Assembly (NCBI GenBank): GCA_002717505.1
Contig: PBEB01000071.1
Coordinates: 1-64,000 of the forward strand
Origin: Leptospiraceae bacterium
GTDB lineage: Bacteria; Spirochaetota; Leptospiria; Leptospirales; Leptonemataceae
Direction of reading: 5' to 3'
Length of the DNA stretch: 64,000 nucleotides
How positions within the stretch are numbered: the first letter of the stretch is position 1; each line of letters starts with the position of its first letter. The position numbers and the translations under genes were made by a program. This document shows, one piece after another, positions 26,252 to 33,923 of the stretch. Under the pieces are notes generated by a model that worked only from the letters and a program-made list of their open reading frames with translations, ran no database searches and was not told where the DNA came from.

Positions 26252-27307
26252 ATGCAATCCTACGCAGAAAATAATTCAACGGCCCCTTCTTCCGGGACAT
26301 TTGTGCATCGTTGGCTGGCCGCTTTCGAAAGCATATCCACCGGCCGATGGGAGGATCGAATTCTTCTGGCAGGGGCCTGCGTATTTTTCCTCTTCGCTTC
26401 CACCGTTTCCTTTTTGATCACCAACGAAAGGGACTCTGGCATCACACAATGGATCAACGAAGTTCTGGGGCGGGACCAGCCCATGCTGAGTATGGTTTAT
26501 CCTGTGCTGCTAGAGCAGGACTATGCGGCCCCGGTAACTAGACCAGAGACGGCAGCCATGTCCGATGTAAATGCCGGGGGGTCAGGTGGTCTAACGGAGC
26601 GATACGGTTTTCATACCCTTTCTCAGGACGATGTTCTCCAGGTTTCTTACGGTAGCTCCCAGACTGGAGCTCCATCTACCCCCGGTGGTGGGAGTCCAGG
26701 GGGCGGACAAAACTCTCCGGCCGATGCTCAATTCCAGGGCTATGAGAGCGGTGATGGACCAGGAGCTTCCCCGGAGCAAAGGCCGCGTCAGAATCAGGCT
26801 GAGAATGGAAATGAAGGTCCAGGAAATCGCCAGGCCGCCACAGCCACAAGCCAGCAGGGACAATCGGATCGGGCCACAGAATCCCTGCCCATGCGAATTC
26901 CGGCCAACTACAGATTTCAGAATGATTTTGCCATGAGGTACGATCAATCCCCCAGTCTTTCCATTCCGCGAAGAGAGCTGGAAGGGTATCGTTACTTTCG
27001 CGATCTACTCCGTCAGGTTCGCAGCAATTTTGCCCCTCCGGGGTTGAATATAGCCTATCGGGATTCTGCGGGCACGGTGATTTCGCAGCCTATAAAGCCT
27101 CAAGTAGTGAGGGTTCTATTTCTGATCGATGAAGAAGGTACCGTTCGAGATACCAGAGTGGTTTCCAGTATGGGACAGCAACCAGTGGATCAGGCCTGTG
27201 TGCGCTCCCTGGAAGGTCATAACTTTGGCAAACCACCGCCCGAAATCTTTAAGCATGGTAATATCTTCGGGATCAGTTTTATTTTTCCCGCAGTCATGAA
27301 CCGTTAG
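26252..27307 (+). CDS. TonB-like energy-transduction protein with long disordered spacer
   Basis: 351 residues. An N-terminal cytoplasmic part and one transmembrane helix (about 43-62, ILLAGACVFFLFASTVSFLI) are followed by a long Gly/Pro/Gln/Asn-rich, probably disordered periplasmic spacer (about 100-215), and a TonB-type C-terminal domain at about 270-350 (VRVLFLIDEEGTVRDTRVVSS through FGISFIFP). This layout fits a TonB analogue reaching across the periplasm. It starts 26 nt after ruvB. exbB/exbD are absent nearby. It may serve the B12 receptor at 33924 or another outer-membrane receptor elsewhere. Confidence 0.72.
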   Translation: MQSYAENNSTAPSSGTFVHRWLAAFESISTGRWEDRILLAGACVFFLFASTVSFLITNERDSGITQWINEVLGRDQPMLSMVYPVLLEQDYAAPVTRPETAAMSDVNAGGSGGLTERYGFHTLSQDDVLQVSYGSSQTGAPSTPGGGSPGGGQNSPADAQFQGYESGDGPGASPEQRPRQNQAENGNEGPGNRQAATATSQQGQSDRATESLPMRIPANYRFQNDFAMRYDQSPSLSIPRRELEGYRYFRDLLRQVRSNFAPPGLNIAYRDSAGTVISQPIKPQVVRVLFLIDEEGTVRDTRVVSSMGQQPVDQACVRSLEGHNFGKPPPEIFKHGNIFGISFIFPAVMNR

Positions 27308-27670
27308 AATGTATCCTTTTGCAGCGATGCTTCGCCATAGGTGTCCTCCGGTTCCCGTTTTTCGATGATTCTAATTGGATGTGTTCATTGGACGTAGCTC
27401 CGATTAGTGAATGTCCCGTGATGCTCCTGGCGCCTGGCAGCGATGCTGAGAATCCAATTCTGGAGCCAATGGGTCCGCGCTGTTCTGCGAACCCTTACCG
27501 TTGAGGCGCGAGCAGATCGGCGATAGATTGTTTCTTTCTCTGGCTGGACCCGGAGTGCTGTCGGGGCATTCAAGGCTGATTGTTCAGAGCCGGGGTACGT
27601 TTCTGCTGCTGGCCTCGCTTCAAGCTCAAAACGGCCGTTAACCGGTGGCACTACAATTTCCGGTTACTGG
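27308..27670. other. Convergent intergenic region
   Basis: About 360 bases between the TonB-like gene and the end of the penicillin-binding protein gene. No convincing ORF, terminator hairpin with T tract, repeat or RNA was seen. Confidence 0.4.
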
Positions 27671-30154
27671 TTACTGTTCAGCTGGCTTTTCATCCGGCTT
27701 CTTATCTGGATCAATGCCCATCTTCTCTTCTTTGATCCGCTGCTCTCTTTCCTTTCGTTTCTGCTCCAGGTTTTCGTACTTGAACATCAGTCTTTCCCAT
27801 TCTTCCAGACCAAGATCTTCCTTGGTAATTCCGAATTCTTTCATGATCAATTCCCGTTGATCATAGATCTTCAAGTTTGGATCGTTGGCGCACACCCCAT
27901 CGGTAGGAGCTTCGATTCGCTCGCCATCTTCTTCCACCGGAGCCAGGGCCATTCCGTTGCAGTCCGCGCCTGCGATTCCATCCGGTCGATCACGATCAAA
28001 TCGGGGAGCATCTCTGCGGGCTCGCCTGTAATATGAAGTCATGATCCGACCGACGGTGGGGGCAGCCAGAGAGCCACCGGCCCATCGACCACCCATGGAA
28101 AATTTGCCCTGATCATAGCCGAACCATATTGCCTGGGCGAAATCCGGATTAAAACCCACAAGCCAGGCATCGGACCATTGCTGAGTGGTTCCCGTTTTTG
28201 CTGCAAAATCTCCCTGGAATAGGCCGCCATCGTGCTGATAGCTTCGCAGTCCAGCCTGAGCTGTTCCTGCATTGGCTACTTCTTCCATCATATCGCGCAT
28301 GATGTAGGCCAGAGCCGGCTCAATAACTTGAATCTGACCGGTCTGAGTCTTGATGGCGATGATCTTACGAATGGCCGCTTCTTTATTATATAGTACATTT
28401 CCATCGGAGTCGGTTACATAGCGAATGGCAAAAGGAATCACATCCTTTCCTTTGTTTCCGATGATGGCCAGCGCCATGGCCATTTCCATCGGAGTCACTT
28501 CGCTGGCACCCAGTGCCATGGCTGGATCGGGATTGAATCTTGCTCGGTCTTTAATCTTCATCAAGCGAGCAGACAGATCGATGACAGGCTCAGCTCCTAC
28601 GCGAAAGAAGGTCTGAACCGCGCAAGTATTCAGGGAAAGTGCAAGAGCGGTTTTGGAAGGAACCACTCCACTGAACCCTTCCGAATAGTTGCTGGGATCC
28701 CAGACACGTCCGGTTTTTGAGATCAATGCGAAAGGCAAATCATTCAGGCCGGTACTTGTATTGATCGCTCTTTGTTCGATGCCTGCTCCATAAACAAAGA
28801 TCTTGAAGGAGCTACCCGGCTGGCGTTTGGCCAGAATGGACCGATTAAACTGGTTTCTGGGGGAAAAGTCAGCACCGCCAATCATTGCTGTAATGTAACC
28901 CGTGGAAGGATGGATGCTGATATAGGCCGCCTGAACCTGAGTATTGGTACGGTAGTTAACGCTCTGTGCTCTAAATTCCTCTACAGCAACCGTGGGATTC
29001 CAGTTAGGGGTTACATAGCCAAGAAGTTGTAGCGCGTCCAGGTCGGAGCTATCTTCCAGACCTTTGCGAAACAGGCTACGCGGATCTTTGGCCGTATATC
29101 CGTAAACATCCTGGCGAAGAATTGGGCTGCCAACGTTTACTCGCTTCAGAGACTTCTGGATTTCCTCCTCGGCCACTTCCTGTTGAATCAAGTCCAGAGT
29201 GGTGTAAACTCGAAGGCCTTCGCCATAGAGCTTCTCTTCTCCTATGGATGGATTGGCTTCCAGGATCTGGCGCACATGTTCAGTAAAGTAAGGAGCTTTA
29301 TATAGCTTCTGTCCCCAGGTAGTCTGTCCTGGATATTCAACCACGACCTGGACCCAGTATTCGCGCCAGAAATTCTTGTGAATACGTTCAATATCCTCTT
29401 CTGGAATAATTCCGTCATTTGCCATAAGGTTCAGAATAACCTTGTGCTGCTCCATGGCTTTTCGCGGATTACGAAAAGGAGAATAGTCTACGGGAGCCTT
29501 GGGCATTCTTGCCAGAACAGCTCCCTGAGGTAGAGTCAGGTCTGGAACTTTTTCTTTAAAAAAGATCTGGCTTGCGCAGGCCAGACCCTGACAACCGTGG
29601 CCCAGATAGATAATGTTAAAATAGACTTCCAGGATTTCTTCTTTGCTCAGTTCCTCTTCCAGCTGAAGAGCCAGCACGGTTTCGCGAATCTTCTGATTGA
29701 ACGTTCGGTTTCGACTACCTTCGGCATCCAGAATCAATTGCTTGGCCAGCTGTTGCGTTAACGTGGAACCACCCTGAACTACACGGCCGGCCAGCAGGTT
29801 TTTGATCGCAGCCCGGAAAATGCCTGGAATATCGATGCCGAAGTGATTGAAGAAGTTATCATCCTCCGTGCTCAAAAAGGCATGCACAACGTGAGGAGGA
29901 ATTGTATGAAAAGGTATGAGTTCCTGGCGCTGTCGATAGAGTTCGGCAAATACTCGACCATCTCGGTCATAGAGACGGGTAGGGGGCGTGGGCTCATAGC
30001 CTACCAGAAACTTCAGTTGTTTCTGGCTATGTACTTCAGAGATCAAATAACCTATGAGCAGACCGCTAAAAATCGTACCCAGCGTCAGCATAATCGGTGC
30101 GCCTATCCGGGCTACCTTGAGACTGATCTCCTGAAATCTCTCCCATCTGTTCAT
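27671..30154 (-). CDS. Penicillin-binding protein 1A, bifunctional transglycosylase/transpeptidase
   Basis: About 827 residues, class A PBP, polymerising glycan strands and cross-linking peptides at the inner membrane. After a short cytoplasmic segment and membrane anchor (PIMLTLGTIFSGLLIGYLIS), the glycosyltransferase domain carries ALSTEDDNFFNHFGID-like and GGSTLTQQLAKQL motifs. The transpeptidase domain has RQPGSSFKIFVYGAG (S-x-x-K), ALSLNTCA (S-x-N) and FAAKTGTTQQW (K-T-G). A charged Lys/Glu/Pro tail ends the protein. The start at 30154 is chosen because GGAG precedes it by 7 nt; the frame is open to 30313 but without a comparable site. Confidence 0.95.
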   Translation of the reverse strand: MNRWERFQEISLKVARIGAPIMLTLGTIFSGLLIGYLISEVHSQKQLKFLVGYEPTPPTRLYDRDGRVFAELYRQRQELIPFHTIPPHVVHAFLSTEDDNFFNHFGIDIPGIFRAAIKNLLAGRVVQGGSTLTQQLAKQLILDAEGSRNRTFNQKIRETVLALQLEEELSKEEILEVYFNIIYLGHGCQGLACASQIFFKEKVPDLTLPQGAVLARMPKAPVDYSPFRNPRKAMEQHKVILNLMANDGIIPEEDIERIHKNFWREYWVQVVVEYPGQTTWGQKLYKAPYFTEHVRQILEANPSIGEEKLYGEGLRVYTTLDLIQQEVAEEEIQKSLKRVNVGSPILRQDVYGYTAKDPRSLFRKGLEDSSDLDALQLLGYVTPNWNPTVAVEEFRAQSVNYRTNTQVQAAYISIHPSTGYITAMIGGADFSPRNQFNRSILAKRQPGSSFKIFVYGAGIEQRAINTSTGLNDLPFALISKTGRVWDPSNYSEGFSGVVPSKTALALSLNTCAVQTFFRVGAEPVIDLSARLMKIKDRARFNPDPAMALGASEVTPMEMAMALAIIGNKGKDVIPFAIRYVTDSDGNVLYNKEAAIRKIIAIKTQTGQIQVIEPALAYIMRDMMEEVANAGTAQAGLRSYQHDGGLFQGDFAAKTGTTQQWSDAWLVGFNPDFAQAIWFGYDQGKFSMGGRWAGGSLAAPTVGRIMTSYYRRARRDAPRFDRDRPDGIAGADCNGMALAPVEEDGERIEAPTDGVCANDPNLKIYDQRELIMKEFGITKEDLGLEEWERLMFKYENLEQKRKEREQRIKEEKMGIDPDKKPDEKPAEQ

Positions 30155-30494
30155 GAATAGCTCCAGCGGACTGACCGCTTTGTTTTGCAATGAGGACGTG
30201 GATATTCGCCCGCAGGTCTGGCCAGAATCCAGAGTCCCCAGAAGGTGCAAAGGACAAATTATAGAAGGAATTGGGCTCGATCTCCGCTGGAATGCTCCGT
30301 TCTTACTTTCCATCTGGAAGACGCAGAACTGTCCTGACCCCTCAGAACCCCATTCTTGCCGGTAAAAATCCGCCAGACATAGCCCAGCTGCCGGACCGCC
30401 GGTTTTTCCGTTCTGAACAACTGGAGAAAAAGGCGGGCTCTCTTATCTGGCCTGCGCCCATGGGTGGCCCCGCCATCTTCACCGGGAGTGATGA
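30155..30494. other. Intergenic region before PBP1A
   Basis: About 340 bases between the hemCD end and the PBP1A start. It must hold the PBP1A promoter. No ORF is convincing; an open frame continuous with PBP1A runs to 30313 but lacks a ribosome binding site. Confidence 0.4.
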
Positions 30495-30569
30495 GCTCCT
30501 GTCAGATCCAACAACTGAAGCTCCTGTCAGATCCAACAATTGAAGCTCCTGTCAGTGCTCACAATTAAA
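30495..30569. repeat. 25-bp tandem repeat at the 3' end of hemCD
   Basis: Two near-identical 25-bp units starting GCTCCTGTCAGATCCAACAA (30495-30519 and 30520-30544, one base apart), then a third diverged unit 30545-30569. The third copy contains the hemCD stop codon (TAA on the minus strand at 30565-30567), so the array begins inside the gene end and extends into the non-coding side. Confidence 0.85.
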
Positions 30570-32295
30570 AGAATTCAGAAAGGAATTGTTCATAGTCCGG
30601 GCTGCTGGCCACGGCATACGGATGCAGATTCATTTCCCGGGCGGTTTCACAGGTTGTGCGTCCCAGACAGAGAAGCCGAATGCCATTGGGATCATCCAGA
30701 ATGCCTGAATCTTTCAGATTTTGCAAACAGAGCGGACTGCCCGCCAGGATGTAGCAGGACTGATCTCCACTCTTGATTTCATTTACCAGGTCTTTGCTTA
30801 AAGGAACCGTTTCGCTTTTGTAGACCGGCAGCTCTCGTATGGCTCCGGGGCCCGTACGAAGAGCGTCCATCAATTCCTTTCTTCCATTCGCAGATACAAG
30901 GAAAAGAAAGGCGGTATCCTGGTTATTCAGGGATTGCAGTTCCAATTCCAGGCCTGCAGAAGTTCCATCCTCGCTCATCAAAATGTCCTCGCCGCGATCC
31001 AGAGCTTGAATTGCTCTCGCTGTCGATTCGCCGGTGGTGGCCCATCGCACATCTCGATGATGTTCCGTAATGCCAAGCTCTTCTTTTAGACGCTGGCCAT
31101 CGCCAAATCTCTCCTTTAAGATATCTACCGAGGAGCTACTGAATACGCAGAGGATTACTCGTTGCATTCCTGCCAGAGTGTTTCTAAGCTCCTGAAGCTG
31201 CGACTCGCTCCAATCTTCAGGAATGATACGGATCGCTGGAACGGTTCGAATGGATTCAATATCTGGGAGAATCTCTGGTAATCTATCCTCCAGGCTTTGC
31301 ATTCGATCCTCTTTGCCGAATATGTAGATGGTGGGAGGCTGCAATAACTCTTCCAGAACTCGCCCGGCCAATCGGTCCGGATCGGTATCCTCTCTATAGG
31401 CATAATGGGATCGACTTCGGCGATTACCTTCGAACTCTTCGCCCAGGTAAACATGTACTCCGAAGTCCTTGCCGCCTGCTACCCTGTGAGCGAAAACTCC
31501 CAGAGGCAGATTGCATCCCCCTTCCAGTCCTGCCAGAACAGATCGTTCAATTCCAGAAACCAGTGTGATTTCTGGATCGTTGAGTCGGGCAAGAATAGCC
31601 TGGACATTGGAATCATTATCTCTGCACTGCAATGCAAGGGTGCCCTGGGCCGGTGCAGGAACCATATGCTCCGGCCTAAGTGCTTCAAGTACCAGCTCCT
31701 CTTTTTCCAGGATAGGTAATATGCTATCTTCAATTAGTTCCCCTGTGGCCTGCAATCGTTGCAGGCCCGCACCGGAAAGCAGAATGGAGTGGATGGTCTC
31801 AGCCCCCTGGCTGGTAACCATCTTTCGGATTCTGGTAGGGACATTTCCGCGAATATCGCATGTCTTTAGATGCGATGCTCTGTAGTTGAGCTGAGAAACC
31901 CTTCGCAGGGAGGAAGTTGCCACAAATCCATCTTCGCCAATCCACGGAAAGGAATCCTTAACCTGATGCTTCTTTAAAAATACCATAGTATCCAGGGGAG
32001 CAATCCTTTCTGGAAGAGCGGCAATCAGGAGGCCATCGGCGCCCGACGTTGGTAAGTCTTTATAGGAATGAACGGCTATATCTGCCTCGTTTGCCAGGAG
32101 CGCTTCTTCGATTTCTTTGGTAAAAAAGCCCTTTGCCTCATCCGAGGAAAGGTGGAGAGGGGCCTGGATCTGGTCGCCCCGGGTTTTTATGATTTTGAGT
32201 TCAGATTCTACTCCAGCTTTCGTCTGCAACATGGTTTGCACGGCCTTTGCCTGGGCAAGAGCCAGATGCGAACCCCTGGTGGCAATTCGGATCAC
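30565..32295 (-). CDS. hemCD: Fused porphobilinogen deaminase / uroporphyrinogen III synthase
   Basis: A 576-residue fusion making uroporphyrinogen III from porphobilinogen in two steps. Residues 1 to about 305 are HemC: RIATRGSHLALAQA, EADIAVHSYKDLPT, catalytic-region FVATSSLRRVSQL, and the dipyrromethane cofactor cysteine in GGCNLPLG at residue 261. Residues about 315-576 are HemD-like, with the weakly conserved pattern of that family (VILCVFSSSSVDILKERFG, ATGESTARAIQ, CLGRTTCETAREMNLHPYAVA). HemC-HemD fusion is known in Leptospira. It overlaps hemA by 4 nt, so the two form an operon. The 3' end sits in a 25-bp tandem repeat. Confidence 0.94.
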   Translation of the reverse strand: MIRIATRGSHLALAQAKAVQTMLQTKAGVESELKIIKTRGDQIQAPLHLSSDEAKGFFTKEIEEALLANEADIAVHSYKDLPTSGADGLLIAALPERIAPLDTMVFLKKHQVKDSFPWIGEDGFVATSSLRRVSQLNYRASHLKTCDIRGNVPTRIRKMVTSQGAETIHSILLSGAGLQRLQATGELIEDSILPILEKEELVLEALRPEHMVPAPAQGTLALQCRDNDSNVQAILARLNDPEITLVSGIERSVLAGLEGGCNLPLGVFAHRVAGGKDFGVHVYLGEEFEGNRRSRSHYAYREDTDPDRLAGRVLEELLQPPTIYIFGKEDRMQSLEDRLPEILPDIESIRTVPAIRIIPEDWSESQLQELRNTLAGMQRVILCVFSSSSVDILKERFGDGQRLKEELGITEHHRDVRWATTGESTARAIQALDRGEDILMSEDGTSAGLELELQSLNNQDTAFLFLVSANGRKELMDALRTGPGAIRELPVYKSETVPLSKDLVNEIKSGDQSCYILAGSPLCLQNLKDSGILDDPNGIRLLCLGRTTCETAREMNLHPYAVASSPDYEQFLSEFF

Positions 32296-33560
32296 CGGGT
32301 ATAGCCGCCACCAACGGCCTCATCGGCAGGGGCATGCTCTGAATCTTTAAAGTAGCTTTTGAGAATCTGCTCAACTCCGCTTCTATGAATGCGATTCATT
32401 TCTCGATGAGATCGAATGGCCCAGTCATACAAAATACGCCGATCTCGTGCAGTAAGATGTGACAATCGTCCCTGCAACAGACCTTCCAGTCTTTCCTGAG
32501 CCTCTTTCCGAATATCCTTTTGCAGTTCTTTGAGGATGGGACCGGAAAGAGAATGAATGAGTTCAGACTCCAGACGAAACAGGGACTCTTCTACTGCACT
32601 TTCGGCGCGGGAGGCTGCTTCTTCTCTCTGTTTTCTGTTTGTTTCCAGACGTTGACGAATTCGGTCCAGGCTAATCAGTTCTACACCATCCATCTCAGCG
32701 ACCGATGGGTCCACATCTTCAGGAAGTGCCAGGTCCACTAGAACCAGTTTGGCATCTCGATCCATTCGCGCGATCAATTCCCGGTCAAAAATAGGGGATT
32801 CGCTGGATGTCGCGCTAACGATGGCCCTGAGTTTGCCAGCAGCACCGGGGTTGATTAAAAACTCTTCTAGAGATAACGACTTTGCGCCTACACCGGAGGC
32901 CAGCTCCTGGACCTTTTCCACAGTGCGATTGATCCAGATAAGATTACGACCTCCCCATTTGGAAAGATACTCTGCTGTATGCCGGCTCATAGGTCCTGAG
33001 CCTACGATGGCAATGCCGGCATCCGAACTGTCCAGGCCACCCAGAGAATCTTCAAGAAACCTTACGGCCAGCGAGGATACGGACAGCGGAAGATTTGCTG
33101 GAATGTAGCTGCGAATGTAACGCGAGTGGCGAAAGACTCCCTGAAGTACTGTGCGAAGGCGATAATCCAGATGACCGCCGCGAATGGCAGCTGCTTTGGC
33201 TTCTTTCATTTGATGGCGAATATCGGTTTCGCCCAGAACCATGGATTCCAGCCCCGCGGACAATCGCAGCAGATGTTTGGCCACAGGTCGTCCGGTTTTG
33301 AATTCCGGGGCCGGTCCTTGAACCGGAGGAAGGCTATCTACCAGTGTCTGATAGAAGGCTGCATGGTCGGACGGGTTTTCAATGGAATAAATGATTTCAA
33401 CTCGATTGCAGGTAGATAGCAGAAGGAAGCCGGAGATGTCGAAGCCAGATTGCTGAACCCGGGTTTCCAGATGCTCCAGAGTCAGTCCCTTCCAGGAAAG
33501 CAGGTGGCTTAGATCTTCGCCTTGATCATGGCTTAGTATTATGGCACCGAGGTGTCTCAT
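32292..33560 (-). CDS. hemA: Glutamyl-tRNA reductase
   Basis: A 422-residue enzyme, first committed step of the C5 tetrapyrrole pathway, reducing glutamyl-tRNA to glutamate-1-semialdehyde. Key features: catalytic cysteine in LLLSTCNRVEIIYS, substrate loop GLESMVLGETDIRHQMKEA, NADPH domain with IAIVGSGPMSRHTAEYL and the dimerisation helix bundle at the C-terminus. A tail of about 20 residues after the family end is variable. hemCD overlaps its end by 4 nt. The upstream region contains an inverted repeat (33584-33603). hemB and hemL, the other early pathway genes, are not in this window. Confidence 0.96.
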   Translation of the reverse strand: MRHLGAIILSHDQGEDLSHLLSWKGLTLEHLETRVQQSGFDISGFLLLSTCNRVEIIYSIENPSDHAAFYQTLVDSLPPVQGPAPEFKTGRPVAKHLLRLSAGLESMVLGETDIRHQMKEAKAAAIRGGHLDYRLRTVLQGVFRHSRYIRSYIPANLPLSVSSLAVRFLEDSLGGLDSSDAGIAIVGSGPMSRHTAEYLSKWGGRNLIWINRTVEKVQELASGVGAKSLSLEEFLINPGAAGKLRAIVSATSSESPIFDRELIARMDRDAKLVLVDLALPEDVDPSVAEMDGVELISLDRIRQRLETNRKQREEAASRAESAVEESLFRLESELIHSLSGPILKELQKDIRKEAQERLEGLLQGRLSHLTARDRRILYDWAIRSHREMNRIHRSGVEQILKSYFKDSEHAPADEAVGGGYTR

Positions 33561-33583
33561 ATTCGAATTCGTCCCTTTTAGAA

Positions 33584-33603
33584 CTGTCCATCTGTCTGGA
33601 CAG
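33584..33603. promoter_or_regulatory. Inverted repeat upstream of hemA
   Basis: CTGTCC and GGACAG separated by 8 nt, 24-43 nt upstream of the hemA start on the minus strand; could be an operator or a 5'-leader hairpin. Just beyond, TTGTCAGAG occurs twice in tandem around 33640-33660. Function unknown. Confidence 0.35.
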
Positions 33604-33749
33604 AAGCTTCCGAGTTTAGTCTAGCATGCTCCCAATCCAAGTTGTCAGAGAATTGTCAGAGGTACTCCCAAACAGAATTAAATGAGATTCAGTCTCATTG
33701 TCTTTCCCTTTCCAGGCTTTCTCTGGCCGTCTCCTATTTCCCTTGCTCC

Positions 33750-33886
33750 TCAATCCGGCATTGTCACCCTGGCAGATATTTCCGGGTGGAAAGGGGTGCA
33801 AATCCTCTGCTGACGCGCAACTGTAATTGGGGTTTCCCATGAGCCAGATCTTCCCCGCCGTCAGGACCGCGCGTTTCGGTCCGGCA
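33750..33886 (+). ncRNA. Cobalamin (B12) riboswitch
   Basis: The conserved core is readable: GGGGTGCAAATCC at about 33793-33805, then GCGCAACTGTAA at 33815-33826 (the invariant CAACTGTAA element) and GAGCCAGATCTTCCCCGCCG at 33841-33860, equivalent to the B12-box segment AAGCCAGGAGACCTGCC. A final hairpin GGACCG/CGGTCC at about 33864-33882 would correspond to P13. It lies just before the AAAGGAG ribosome binding site (33911-33917) of the TonB receptor gene, so control probably occurs at translation initiation: B12 binding would lower receptor synthesis. No U-rich terminator follows. Confidence 0.9.
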
Positions 33887-33923
33887 GTGATAATGGGGCC
33901 TTCGGAATAAAAAGGAGCTCCAT

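Noticed and set aside
27385..27651. 88-residue ORF in the convergent gap before PBP1A
   Set aside because: Low-complexity Arg/Ala-rich reading of non-coding DNA; no ribosome site.
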